The position numbers and the translations under genes were made by a program. Source: Paenibacillus sp. JDR-2 (GTDB lineage: Bacteria > Bacillota > Bacilli > Paenibacillales > Paenibacillaceae). Taken from it: DNA of 64,000 nucleotides. This document shows, one piece after another, positions 1 to 9,569 of this stretch. The notes below the pieces were generated by a model, which worked only from the letters and a program-made list of their open reading frames with translations, made no database searches and was not told the origin of the DNA. Position 1 is the first letter of the stretch, and every line of letters starts with the position of its first letter. The stretch covers positions 2,371,001-2,435,000 of the forward strand of contig NC_012914.1 of the NCBI RefSeq assembly GCF_000023585.1, read 5' to 3'.

Positions 1-2444
1 GCAAGAAATACAGAGATTTGAACGGCAACGGTCAACTGGACATTTACGAGAACTGGGAGAAACCAACAGCAGAGCGCGTGGCTGACCTCATTCCGCGCAT
101 GAGCGTGGCGGAGAAAGCCGGCCTTATGCAGATCACCTCTAATCCGAATGCTGCTAACGTCAACGACTTTATCGAAAATCGGCACATTCGTTACTTTATC
201 CTCCGTGACAATCCTACAGCCTTCGATATCGCCACACGGGCGAACGCGTATCAGGAGATTGCTGAGGGCACGCCGCTGGGTATCCCGCTCGTATTCACCT
301 CCAATCCGCGAAACAACATTGCGGAATCTCTCCAGTTCGGCTTCCAAGAGGCCTCTGGACAGTTCTCTACTTGGCCCGGATCACTGGGCATGGCAGCAAC
401 GCAAGATCAATCCCTTATCCGTGACTTTGCAGAAATCGCCCGCGAAGAGTGGCGTGCGTCCGGTATCCGGAAGATCTATGGATCTCAGGTTGAGGTTGTG
501 ACGGAGCCGCGTTGGCGTCGTATCAGTGAAACTTTCGGCGAGAGTCCAGAACTGAACTCGATGATAGCGACTGAGCTTGTAAAAGGCTTCCAAGGGGAAA
601 AAATCAACAACGATTCTGTTGTCCACACCATCAAGCATTTCTTTGGTGACGGTGCGGTACTTCGAGGATTGGACCCGCACTTACCGCACGGCAAGAATAC
701 GCTCTATCCGACGGAGGGAAGCTTATTCAAATACCAACTTCCTCCATTCCAAGCTGCAATTGAAGCAGGGGCGAGCTCGATTATGTCCTTCTATAACGTT
801 CCTAATAACGAGATGAGTGCCGATCAGCTCCCGAAAGAGCTTTGGTACTCGGAAACCGAGCAATTCGAGCAGGTGGCAGGTGCCTACAACAAAGGTTTAA
901 TTACCGACCTGTTGCGGAACACGATGGGCTTCAAAGGTTACGTGAACAGCGACAGCGGCGTGTTGGCCGGCATGGCTTATGGTGTCGAGGGTTTAACCAT
1001 TGAACAGAGGTTCGCAAAAGCAATTCGTGCCGGAACGAGTATCTTCTCAGACAACAATGACCCGAGCGGACTCATCTCAGCCGTTAACAAGGGTGTGCTG
1101 GGTGAAGAAGAGCTGACCCCTTCATTAACACTTCTGCTTACGGAGATGTTCGATCTCGGACTGTTCGAGAATCCGTACGTTGATCCGGCAGCGGCCCAGG
1201 AAATCGCAGACTCGCCTGCAAATCAGGCACGGGCTGATGAGGCTCACCTTAAGTCGGTTACACTTTTGCGCAACGATAAGGGAATGCTGCCCCTGACCGA
1301 TACAAAACTCGCTACTACGAAGCTGTACGTGGAGGTTTTCAACGGTGCAAACAGTGCGGCCCAGACAGCTTCAATGAAGCAACTCATCGCTAAGGAAGAC
1401 CCATCGGTAAACATTGTGAACACGCTCGAGGAGGCGAACGCCGCCCTCGTGGTTTTACGGCCGAAACCATATGAATACCCAGACCTTTCCACGGTGGAAA
1501 TCCAATTAAATCAGCTAACTGGTATTGACGTGGCAAAGGTTAAACAGATTGAGGCGGCTGTCCCGACTGCCCTAGTAATCAACATGACCAATCCGTGGGT
1601 TATCAACGAGGTTGAGCCTGGCGCTGCAGCTGTCGTGGCTACCTATAGCGTTAAGGCTGAAGCACTACTCGACGTGCTGCGCGGTCGCTTCAATCCTACA
1701 GGCAAGCTGCCGATTACGATTCCAGCTAGCCAAGAGGCAGTAGAAAAAAATGCACCGGACGTACCAGGCTACGCTGAAGCATTCGATTATACCTACACGA
1801 ATGCAGCTGGTGACGATTACACATTTGGTTTTGGTTTGTCTTACGAGGCAAACGTTTCTGATATTAGTGCAACGCTCACCGGTGAAACCTCTGTAACGGC
1901 TGGAAAAACTTTTAACTTGAACTTTGGTCTCGATAAAGTCGCTCAAAATGTGTATGCACAGGAGCTGACCCTTAATTTTGATCCAGCTAAAGTAGACTTT
2001 GTAGATGCAACCTCATTGAAAGCAGGCTTGGAAATTGTAAGCAAAGAGGTAAAGGCGCCAGGGAAAGTACGAATTATTTTCGCGAGCCTAGGAGCTGGGA
2101 ATGCGATTAACTCGGATGGTGATCTATTACGCTTACAGCTTAAGGCAAAATCGAATGCGCAGATAGCTTCTACTGATGTTAAGTTGACTAATATTATTTT
2201 GGCTGACGGGAATGGTGTTGAAACACCGCTTGCCGAAGCTTCTAAAAGTATCAACATTGGTTATATCAAAGGCGACATAAACGGTGATGGTAAAGTGTCC
2301 ATTGGCGATCTGGGGATCGTAGCCGCAGCATTCGGCAAGACGGACAAAAGCCCTGACTGGGCTGACTACAAGGCAGCGGATGTAAAAACGGACGGGAAAA
2401 TAGATATTTTCGATCTTTCCACTGTTGCACAATTAATCGAATAA
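1..2444 (+). CDS. Glycoside hydrolase family 3 protein with cohesin-like and dockerin modules (5' end outside window)
   Basis: The reading frame is open to the left edge, so the N-terminus (probably a signal peptide) is missing. The visible part starts with the GH3-typical phrase DLNGNGQLDIYENW. The catalytic (alpha/beta)8 barrel carries GFKGYVNSDSG, whose Asp (about residue 312 of the visible 808) is the expected nucleophile. A second alpha/beta domain follows to about residue 600. Residues about 612-740 resemble a cohesin fold. The C-terminus holds two dockerin-type calcium repeats: GDINGDGKVSIGDL, and a second one around DVKTDGKIDIFDL. By family knowledge this is an exported beta-glycosidase acting on plant polysaccharide; the substrate cannot be read from sequence. 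Having cohesin and dockerin in one chain suggests self-association or attachment to partners. A sugar ABC system follows downstream. Confidence 0.88.
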   Translation, partial: KKYRDLNGNGQLDIYENWEKPTAERVADLIPRMSVAEKAGLMQITSNPNAANVNDFIENRHIRYFILRDNPTAFDIATRANAYQEIAEGTPLGIPLVFTSNPRNNIAESLQFGFQEASGQFSTWPGSLGMAATQDQSLIRDFAEIAREEWRASGIRKIYGSQVEVVTEPRWRRISETFGESPELNSMIATELVKGFQGEKINNDSVVHTIKHFFGDGAVLRGLDPHLPHGKNTLYPTEGSLFKYQLPPFQAAIEAGASSIMSFYNVPNNEMSADQLPKELWYSETEQFEQVAGAYNKGLITDLLRNTMGFKGYVNSDSGVLAGMAYGVEGLTIEQRFAKAIRAGTSIFSDNNDPSGLISAVNKGVLGEEELTPSLTLLLTEMFDLGLFENPYVDPAAAQEIADSPANQARADEAHLKSVTLLRNDKGMLPLTDTKLATTKLYVEVFNGANSAAQTASMKQLIAKEDPSVNIVNTLEEANAALVVLRPKPYEYPDLSTVEIQLNQLTGIDVAKVKQIEAAVPTALVINMTNPWVINEVEPGAAAVVATYSVKAEALLDVLRGRFNPTGKLPITIPASQEAVEKNAPDVPGYAEAFDYTYTNAAGDDYTFGFGLSYEANVSDISATLTGETSVTAGKTFNLNFGLDKVAQNVYAQELTLNFDPAKVDFVDATSLKAGLEIVSKEVKAPGKVRIIFASLGAGNAINSDGDLLRLQLKAKSNAQIASTDVKLTNIILADGNGVETPLAEASKSINIGYIKGDINGDGKVSIGDLGIVAAAFGKTDKSPDWADYKAADVKTDGKIDIFDLSTVAQLIE

Positions 2445-2451
2445 ATTCAGA

Positions 2452-2486
2452 ACGAGCCCTAGGAATGCATCTATGGCTCGTTTTTC
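2452..2486 (+). terminator. Intrinsic terminator after the GH3 gene
   Basis: ACGAGCC pairs with GGCTCGT across a 16-nt loop and is followed by a T run. It starts 7 bp after the stop codon. Confidence 0.75.
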
Positions 2487-2589
2487 CTTTGCCGATTAGG
2501 ATGAGGACATGGTTCATATACGGACCTATCTTATTTTTGTTACGATTGATTTCGATACATAGAGTTGGGCTTTAAACAGGGGGAAAGAG

Positions 2590-4381
2590 ATGTCGAAATA
2601 TAAACAATGGTTGTATCAGCTATCGTATAAGAAGCGGATCTGGCTTTCGTTTGTCATTTTAATCACGTTAGCGATCAGTACGACTGGGACGATGACTTAT
2701 TTTATTGCAGCCAAAATACTGAATAGAAATGCCTCCGAATTAAGTCAGAATAGCCTAAACAAGTCTGCCCAGGTCTTCGATGAGAAGCTAAGGCAAATCA
2801 TCGTATCGGTCATGACGCTGACAATCAGCGAATCTTTCAAGGATATCCTCAATAATGCGTGTGCGGGCGATACACAAAATTATTATCAGCTGTTATCTTC
2901 CATTCAAACGCCATTCTCACAAATTCAAGCCTTGGAGCCAGCTGTTCAGTCTATTCTTATTACTACATCTATAGGCGAATTTTACCCGACCAATGACGTG
3001 CGGTTGAAAGAGAACTCTTTTTTTAACACGGAAATGTACAAGCTCATATCAGAATATCAGCACGCTATTTGGATAGAAGGACATGAAGATACCTTTTTTT
3101 GGAGAAAAGAAAAGGTGATCTCATTAGTCATGCAACCGCTTACGGAGAGCCTAAATAATGAGACTTACCTTATCGTGAATATTAAAGAGCAAGCATTGAT
3201 TGACCTGCTAATGAAAAATGTAGAGGAAACAGGACAACGATTTTATCTGGTCTCAAATAAAGGCGATCTTGTATTTTCTTCGGAGTCCCGTACTTTGAGC
3301 TGTTTTCATGAGAGCCGTTTTATTGAAAATATAAATCAGGATACGAGAGGCAGTTTTGAATATGGAGGAACTAACAACTCTCTATTAATTAATTAATTAT
3401 TCAAGCCTGTCTTTAGCAGAGGACTGGATTCTGCTTAGTGTTCAATCCAAAGCAGATCTCTTGAAACAAATCCGTTTGATTAAATGGGTTTCGTTACTAA
3501 TTATGATTGGATGTCTATTGCTTTCCATGATTTATTCTAATATTCTCACGGCTATTCTGCTGAAGCCATTGTTGAAGCTTCGAAACTTAATGGTGAAAGT
3601 TGAACACTCGAATGATTTAAGCGTTCGCTTTGAAAGCGAATATCAGGATGAAGTCTCCCAGGTGGGCAGAAAATTCAATAGTATGTTGGAGGAGTTAGCT
3701 CTATCGATCAAGGAAACGGAAGAAATTGAAATTAAGAAACGCAAGGCGGAAATCAAAGCCTTGCAAGCGCAAATTGATCCTCATTTTTTATATAACACGT
3801 TAAATACGATTTATTGGAAAGCGCAATTGCATCAATCCGATGAGGTCAAGGAGATGGTTCTATCCTTATCGCGTATGTTCCAGCTCGGTTTAAATAATGG
3901 ATTTGACTATACAACTTTAGAGAAAGAAATTGAGCATGTGAAACAATATTTATTCATTCAAAAAAAATGTTATACGAATCTATTTGACTATAAAGTGACG
4001 ATAGACTTGGAAAATGATAGCATCATCGATATTACAATCCTCAAAGTTATTCTTCAGCCATTGGTCGAAAACTCCATTTTGCATGGTTTTAAAAATCGTA
4101 AATCAGGCGGCCTTATTCATATATGGATTAGAAAAACGGAGGAGCATCTTGTTATTACCGTTGAGGATAATGGGGAAGGCATGAATGTGGATGAGATTAA
4201 GCAAAGCTTACAAGTACCCACCCAGAAGACGGGATATGCGCTGCGTAATATTTATCACCGGCTGCAGCTTTATTATGGCGAAGACTCCGAGATGACCTTT
4301 GAAAGTATCCCGGATCAGAAAACTTCTATTACACTAACGATCTCAATGAAGGGAAGAGATGGGTATGGAGAAACGGTTTAG
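2590..4381 (+). pseudogene. YesM-type sensor histidine kinase, interrupted by a 4-bp frameshift
   Basis: Two frames together make one kinase. The first (2590-3396) encodes TM1 (about residues 16-40) and the extracellular sensor domain, and stops just after LLIN. The second frame resumes with LINYSSLSLAEDWILLSV and continues through TM2, a HAMP-like linker, the phospho-acceptor motif DPHFLYNTLNTIYW, the N-box QPLVENSILHG and the G-box DNGEGM, ending at 4381. The break is inside four tandem ATTA units (3384-3399). Removing one unit restores a single protein of about 595 aa, the usual length of this family. A GTG/TTG restart near 3461 could give a sensorless kinase fragment. The cognate regulator overlaps the 3' end by 23 nt. 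The break could be a true mutation, a reversible slippage switch, or a sequencing error. Confidence 0.85.
3384..3399 (+). repeat. (ATTA)4 tetranucleotide repeat at the kinase frameshift
   Basis: Four perfect ATTA units inside the coding region. Three units would leave the kinase frame open; four create a TAA stop. Tetranucleotide tracts are known slippage sites in phase-variable genes, though four units is short. Confidence 0.9.
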
Positions 4382-5975
4382 CATGTGTGTATTGGACGAT
4401 ATTATAAGCGTAATAGACGGGATATCCCTTGGAATCCCTTGGGCTAATTATGGAATTGAGATTATTGGTACTGCTTTAGACGGCGACGAAGGGCTTAAAA
4501 TGGCTTTAGAGCTGAATCCGGATATCCTCTTGACGGATATTAGGATGCCGGTCATGGATGGTCTTGAATTAACGCGCAGAATAATAGAAAAGTCCCCGGC
4601 ATGCAAAGTCATCCTTCTAAGCGGCTATACGGAATTCAGCTATGCTCAGCAGGCGATTCGATACGGGGCTTTTGATTTTGTAGCTAAACCTTTTTCAATG
4701 GAGGATATTATAGAGGTTGTCTTAAAGGCAACGGAAGAGATTGAGCTTGAGCGGAGCAAGCATAAAAGAATATATGAGATGGAAGCCAGAGTGAGAGAGA
4801 GCAAGCCTCTCCTCAGGCAGGAATACTTTAATCTGCTCATTCGTTATTCTTCAAGCGAGGAGAGTGCCAGGGCAAAGTGGGATTTTCTTGAAATTGATTT
4901 AAAGAGAGAGGGCTTTGTTGTGATGGTCGCCGAAATCGATCGATTTTCGAAAACCATTCAAACGCTGCCTATCGGAGAAGTAGAGCTCACCCGTTACGCT
5001 TTGCAAAATATTTTGGAGGAGACGATTAACGAATATACGCAAGGGGTCGTATTTAGAGAAAGCATGAACCGTCTTGTTATCATCTACAATTCTACAGATC
5101 AGATAGAGTCTGGAGCATTAGCCGAGATTTGTTGCAATAATTGCGCGCTATACTCGCGTCATACCGTATCCATCGGGGTGAGCCTGAGCACAAACCTTAT
5201 TTCGGAAATTCATCTCGGCTATCAGCAGGCCATAAGCGCATTGTCTTATAATTTTTATACGGGCGGCAACGGGGCATTTCGTTACGGCGATTTTGGCCAA
5301 ATGAGTCAGCATTTACGCACGTATTCGTTAGACCAGGAAAAGGAGCTTCTTTTTGCCGTGCGTTCGGGAAATCAGGAGGCGGCTCTTGGTGTATTGCAGC
5401 AGATTTATGAGGATTGCGCTAAAATACAGCCGCTGCCGAATCCGCAATATCTGATCACGATGTATGATGAATTGGTTTATATGGTCCTGAGAGTATTAGA
5501 GGAAAAACTGCATAAGGAAGATTTGCAGGAGTTAAAAGCGGAGATTGAAGCGCATAAGAAGACAGACCGAATGTCGCTGCTAGAATTGCAAAAATCTCTT
5601 GAGCAGCTATGCATGAATGGCTGCGTTTTACAAGATAAACATAGAACAACAGAAGCTGAGCGCATTATACATAGGGCTATTGAATACATGAAGGGAAATC
5701 TTCATTTGGACTTATCGGTGAATGAATGTGCCACGCTGGTGCATTTGAGCAGCAGTTACTTCAGCAATTTGTTCAAAAAGGTTACTGGTCAAACGTTCCT
5801 TCAGTTTGTAACGAATGAGCGAATTGACCAAGCCAAACTCATGCTAATGAAAGGACATCAGGTGCAGGAGGTTGCAGCTGATATTGGTTATGAGGATCGG
5901 CGGTATTTCAGCGAGGTATTCAAGAAAAATACGGGAATGACCCCCTCAGAGTTCAAACAGGCTTATTACAAATAG
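4359..5975 (+). CDS. YesN-type response regulator, AraC-family DNA-binding domain
   Basis: The protein is 538 aa. The N-terminal receiver domain (about residues 10-125) has the acidic pair in VLDDI, the phospho-accepting Asp in LLTDIRMPVMDG, and the Lys in FVAKPF. A long linker follows. The C-terminal 100 residues form an AraC-type double helix-turn-helix (LSVNECATLVHLSSSYFSNLF, then VQEVAADIGYEDRRYFSEVFK). It overlaps the 3' end of the broken kinase, so the two are translationally coupled. An in-frame ATG at 4365 has better spacing from the AAGGGA at 4349 and may be the real start. It presumably activates the binding protein/permease genes immediately downstream. With the kinase broken, its phosphorylation input may be lost. 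Confidence 0.92.
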   Translation: MGMEKRFSMCVLDDIISVIDGISLGIPWANYGIEIIGTALDGDEGLKMALELNPDILLTDIRMPVMDGLELTRRIIEKSPACKVILLSGYTEFSYAQQAIRYGAFDFVAKPFSMEDIIEVVLKATEEIELERSKHKRIYEMEARVRESKPLLRQEYFNLLIRYSSSEESARAKWDFLEIDLKREGFVVMVAEIDRFSKTIQTLPIGEVELTRYALQNILEETINEYTQGVVFRESMNRLVIIYNSTDQIESGALAEICCNNCALYSRHTVSIGVSLSTNLISEIHLGYQQAISALSYNFYTGGNGAFRYGDFGQMSQHLRTYSLDQEKELLFAVRSGNQEAALGVLQQIYEDCAKIQPLPNPQYLITMYDELVYMVLRVLEEKLHKEDLQELKAEIEAHKKTDRMSLLELQKSLEQLCMNGCVLQDKHRTTEAERIIHRAIEYMKGNLHLDLSVNECATLVHLSSSYFSNLFKKVTGQTFLQFVTNERIDQAKLMLMKGHQVQEVAADIGYEDRRYFSEVFKKNTGMTPSEFKQAYYK

Positions 5976-6093
5976 GAGGAAAGACCGTCGGAAAACCCCC
6001 CTTCAAGATAGGTTTATCCCATTATGACATTGGTTTTGGTTAACTATAATTATTGATATAACCGGTATAAAAAACGAAGGGGTTGAAACGTTC

Positions 6094-7521
6094 ATGTTAA
6101 AAAATACTCGAATCGTTGCTGTAGCTGCAGTCCTTGCTCTTAGTTTAAGCGCGTGTTCCTCAGGCAACGGGAATTCTACGAATACGTCGAAGGGGACAAA
6201 TGAAGCAGCACCACAGTCGTCTAATGATGCGTCTGCGCAGGGAACAACGAAAGCCGAAAAGGTTAAGCTCAACTATTGGACAGAGGATCGGCATGATTTG
6301 ACCTACATTCAAGAAGTTGTCGACAGGTTTAACGAAACCAATACAGACAATATTGAAGTAGAGCTGAAAGGACTGTCCGAGAACTATAACCAGTCCGTTG
6401 ATATTGCATTCTCAAGCAAGCAAGCACCGGACATTATTAGAACGACCCCAAGCAACTTTATTCCTTTCGTGAAGAAGGGGTATCTGGAGCCTCTGGATGG
6501 ATACTTGAATGATGAGATGAAGACGAAATTTCAACCAGCTCTTGTTGATAAATCAAATATGATGAATGGCCAAATTTACTCCCTCCCCAACTACGGCTAT
6601 TCAAGCCGGCTCATTTATAACGTTGATCTTTTTGAAAAAGCCGGTATCACAAGCCCTCCAACCACATTAAACGATATGGTTGAGGTTGCGAAAAAACTTA
6701 CTGAGGCAGGAAAGGATATTGGTGCCTATGGCTTTGCGATTAACTTTAAAGGAGCAGACAACTCTTTTGAGAAAGCTCCAAGGTCGATCGCCGAGTTGAG
6801 CGGCCTTGGCGGTTATGGCTACGATTTCAAAACAGGCAAATATGATTTTTCAGGATTTACAGACATCATGAAGGCATTTAAGCAAATGAAGGATGACGGC
6901 AGTATGCTTCCGGGCGTAGAAGCTCTGGACATTGATCCGCTGCGTGCTCAATTTGCTGAAGGAAAGATTGGCATGTACCTGTCAATTTCCGCGGAGCCAT
7001 ATGTCTATCAAACGCAGTTCCCGACAAAAGTGAATTGGTCAGCGGCTTTGCCTCCTACGATTAACGGTAATATTGCAGGAGTAGCGGGTTACTGGAAAAC
7101 AGGTCCATGGCTTTCCATCAGCAGCCAGACAAAAAATAAAAAAGAAGCATGGACATTCTTGGAGTATATGTACAGTGACGAAGTATTGAAAACCTATTAT
7201 GAAGATGGCTATGGCATGTCTCTTCTACCGGAAATTGTGGCGCAGTCTAAAAATCCGGAAATGCCTGGTGTTGCTGGATTCCTCCCTACACAATACGATG
7301 GATTGTGGCCTATATCGCCAAGCGTGACGGTAGAAGGAACGAGTTTCTCGAACCTATTTATTAAATATGTGATTAGCGGCGGAGATTTGGATAAGATGAT
7401 TTCGGATGCCAATACGCGATACAATGCCGCGCTTGATAAAGCTAGGGCGTCTGGAGATGTAACAACGGAAGCCATGCCGGACTTTGATGCGAAGAGCATG
7501 CAAGGAATGTTAGTCAAATAA
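6094..7521 (+). CDS. Extracellular sugar-binding lipoprotein of an ABC transporter (family 1)
   Basis: 475 aa. It starts with a lipoprotein signal peptide and lipobox LSAC, with Cys near residue 21, followed by a Ser/Asn/Thr-rich tether. The rest has the fold pattern of family 1 solute-binding proteins (KVKLNYWTEDRHDLTYIQEV at the mature start; GYWKTGPWLSISSQTKNKKEAW near the C-terminal lobe). It should capture an oligo- or monosaccharide outside the membrane and hand it to the two permeases encoded next. The ATPase (MsmX-like) is not in this cluster, which is common. The start is supported by AGGGG upstream. The ligand is unknown; closeness to the GH3 gene suggests a plant-derived glycoside product. 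Confidence 0.92.
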   Translation: MLKNTRIVAVAAVLALSLSACSSGNGNSTNTSKGTNEAAPQSSNDASAQGTTKAEKVKLNYWTEDRHDLTYIQEVVDRFNETNTDNIEVELKGLSENYNQSVDIAFSSKQAPDIIRTTPSNFIPFVKKGYLEPLDGYLNDEMKTKFQPALVDKSNMMNGQIYSLPNYGYSSRLIYNVDLFEKAGITSPPTTLNDMVEVAKKLTEAGKDIGAYGFAINFKGADNSFEKAPRSIAELSGLGGYGYDFKTGKYDFSGFTDIMKAFKQMKDDGSMLPGVEALDIDPLRAQFAEGKIGMYLSISAEPYVYQTQFPTKVNWSAALPPTINGNIAGVAGYWKTGPWLSISSQTKNKKEAWTFLEYMYSDEVLKTYYEDGYGMSLLPEIVAQSKNPEMPGVAGFLPTQYDGLWPISPSVTVEGTSFSNLFIKYVISGGDLDKMISDANTRYNAALDKARASGDVTTEAMPDFDAKSMQGMLVK

Positions 7522-7549
7522 TACTTCTAATGCATGGATCATGCCAAAA

Positions 7550-7581
7550 AAGGATAGGAGCATTTCGTATGCCCTATCCTT
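7550..7581 (+). promoter_or_regulatory. Intercistronic hairpin between binding-protein and permease genes
   Basis: AAGGATAGG (7550-7558) and GCAT (7560-7563) pair with ATGC (7569-7572) and CCTATCCTT (7573-7581), giving a 13-bp stem with one bulge and a 5-nt loop. It has no T run. Such hairpins are known to stabilise binding-protein mRNA relative to permease mRNA. Its presence also argues that the permease starts downstream at 7607. Confidence 0.7.
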
Positions 7582-7606
7582 GTTATTTAAGGAGATGAAA
7601 TCGAAC

Positions 7607-8503
7607 ATGACCAGTCTACGCAAATTAGGAGAGTCTTACTCATTTATTTTGCCCAGTCTCGTATTCACTGTGGTTTTAGGGATTTATCCGATTTTATGGG
7701 CGATTAGATATATGTTTTATGATTATCAAGGATACGGAGAAGAAGTATTTATCGGATTTGGTAATTTTGCTAATTTGATGAGTGATGGAGCTTACTGGAG
7801 CTCAGTTGTAAATACCGCGGTCTATGCGATGGGAAAAATTATCATCACGATTCCTTTATCCTTAATTCTGGCGGTGATTTTAAATAAAGGCCTTAAAGGT
7901 AAAAATTTTTTGAGAGCTATTTATTTTATGCCAACGGTACTGAGTACCGCGGTCATTTCTATCGTGTTTTTTAACATTTTCAATTCTTACAACGGAATAT
8001 TAAATCAATTTTTATTAAAATATCATATCATCTCAAATAGCATTGATTGGCTTGGACCCGATCTAGCCATGGCAACCTCTATTATCGTTGCTATTTGGGG
8101 GGCAATAGGAAACTATATGCTCCTATTTCTCGCCGGTCTGCAAAACATTCCGGATGATGTCTATGAGAGCGCTTCGCTAGACGGAGCGAATGCTTCTCAG
8201 AAATTCTTCTACATTACCATCCCCATGCTGGGGCCAGTGCTTCAAATGATTATTATGCTGGCGATTACCATATCCCTGAAAGGTTACGAGAGTATTATGG
8301 TCTTAACAGAAGGCGGGCCAATCGGGCGAACAGAAGTTATGTATCTATACGTTTATCGGATGTTTTTCCCGATATCCTCTAGTTCGACCATGATTCAACA
8401 AATTGGCTATGGCAGCGCTGTAGGCTTTATGTCTGCCGTAATCGTCGGACTCATCACGGTAGGTTATTTCTGGTTATCCAAACGTTTAAACCGTATTTTC
8501 TAG
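7607..8503 (+). CDS. Sugar ABC transporter permease (MalF-like class)
   Basis: 298 aa from the chosen ATG at 7607, which follows AAGGAG (7589-7594). An in-frame ATG at 7541 would place the hairpin at 7550-7581 inside the gene and add 22 unusual residues, so it was rejected. Six hydrophobic segments are visible, beginning SFILPSLVFTVVLGIYPILW. The EAA loop YESASLDGANASQKFFYITI, about 60 residues before the C-terminal third, docks the ATPase. It forms the membrane channel with the next gene's product. The coding sequence is AT-rich compared with genes after 9.5 kb. Confidence 0.92.
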   Translation: MTSLRKLGESYSFILPSLVFTVVLGIYPILWAIRYMFYDYQGYGEEVFIGFGNFANLMSDGAYWSSVVNTAVYAMGKIIITIPLSLILAVILNKGLKGKNFLRAIYFMPTVLSTAVISIVFFNIFNSYNGILNQFLLKYHIISNSIDWLGPDLAMATSIIVAIWGAIGNYMLLFLAGLQNIPDDVYESASLDGANASQKFFYITIPMLGPVLQMIIMLAITISLKGYESIMVLTEGGPIGRTEVMYLYVYRMFFPISSSSTMIQQIGYGSAVGFMSAVIVGLITVGYFWLSKRLNRIF

Positions 8504-8521
8504 CCTAGGGGGTTAGCTGTA

Positions 8522-9406
8522 ATGAACACAGCACCAGCAACGAATACCGCTCCGATAACTAAAATTGGCAGGCGAGCGAAACGTATATTTTCAGGCTTCA
8601 TTCTTTGGGTGTTTCTTGGAATAGTTGCCGTTTTTACTGTTTTTCCAGTACTCATTACGATATTTGGCTCTTTCAAAACAAATGCGGAGCTGACGGCGGG
8701 TGCTACCATTCTTCCAAGCGTTTGGCATTTCTCTAACTACTATGATGCTTGGAAACAAGCAGACTTTGCCAAATTCACTTGGAATAGTTTATTTATTAGT
8801 ACGATTACGACGATTGGGACACTGTTGTTGGCCTCGATGGCTGCCTATGTGATAGATCGCAGAAATTTTTTCGGAAAGAGCATTTATGTTAGTCTTCAAG
8901 CGGCGACGATGTTTATATCAATTGGTGCCGTTGTCATTAGGCCGCAATTCGAGCTTATGGTGAAATTGCATCTGAATTCCTCGTTATGGGGGATTATCTT
9001 TATTCTAATGAGCGCTCATGCTACTACCTTTTTTATTCTAATCGGTTTCTTCAAAGGAATCCCTCGGGATTTGGATGAAGCGGCTCATATTGACGGATGT
9101 AATTTCTTTTCGGTATATTGGCGGATTGTTCTTCCGTTATTGAAACCGGGCTTAGGCGTTGCGGCATTATTTGCTTTCCGGAATGCTTGGAATGAATATA
9201 TTCTGCCGCTTGTTTTTACAATGACAAACCCTAAATTACAAACTTTGACGGTTGGTTTAGCAGATTTAAGATACGGTACGACTGCAGCAACCCAAACCCA
9301 CTTAATTATGGCGGGTGCCTGCTTATCGATTTTGCCGATTCTAATCGTGTATGTTTTTGCCAATAAATCTTTTATGCAGGTAACAGGCGGTTCCGTTAAA
9401 GGTTAA
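8522..9406 (+). CDS. Sugar ABC transporter permease (MalG-like class)
   Basis: 294 aa. It has a cytoplasmic N-terminus, then TM1 (FILWVFLGIVAVFTVFPVLI) and five further membrane segments. The EAA motif is DLDEAAHIDGCNFFSVYWRI. The C-terminus NKSFMQVTGGSVKG is typical of CUT1 permeases. It starts 18 bp after the previous gene and is the last gene of the operon, which is closed by the hairpin at 9502. Together with 6094-9406 it forms a CUT1 importer without a dedicated ATPase. Confidence 0.92.
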   Translation: MNTAPATNTAPITKIGRRAKRIFSGFILWVFLGIVAVFTVFPVLITIFGSFKTNAELTAGATILPSVWHFSNYYDAWKQADFAKFTWNSLFISTITTIGTLLLASMAAYVIDRRNFFGKSIYVSLQAATMFISIGAVVIRPQFELMVKLHLNSSLWGIIFILMSAHATTFFILIGFFKGIPRDLDEAAHIDGCNFFSVYWRIVLPLLKPGLGVAALFAFRNAWNEYILPLVFTMTNPKLQTLTVGLADLRYGTTAATQTHLIMAGACLSILPILIVYVFANKSFMQVTGGSVKG

Positions 9407-9501
9407 CCACATGGATATGACAAATTCCGTTGGGAATCGATCAGAGCGGAAATTTTCCTTGGTGTTTTCATTGTGGGGATAAAATGTCGTAATGCCAAAA
9501 A

Positions 9502-9532
9502 ATCCCGATCAGCAGTTCTGATCGGGATTTTC
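9502..9532. terminator. Bidirectional terminator between the ABC operon and ptsI
   Basis: ATCCCGATCAG / CTGATCGGGAT, an 11-bp perfect stem with a 5-nt loop, A run on the left and T run on the right. It can stop transcription from both converging operons. Base composition changes from AT-rich to GC-richer across this point. Confidence 0.85.
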
Positions 9533-9569
9533 GTTAGTGATGATTGGTTGAAAGCTGTTTTCTCATTGA

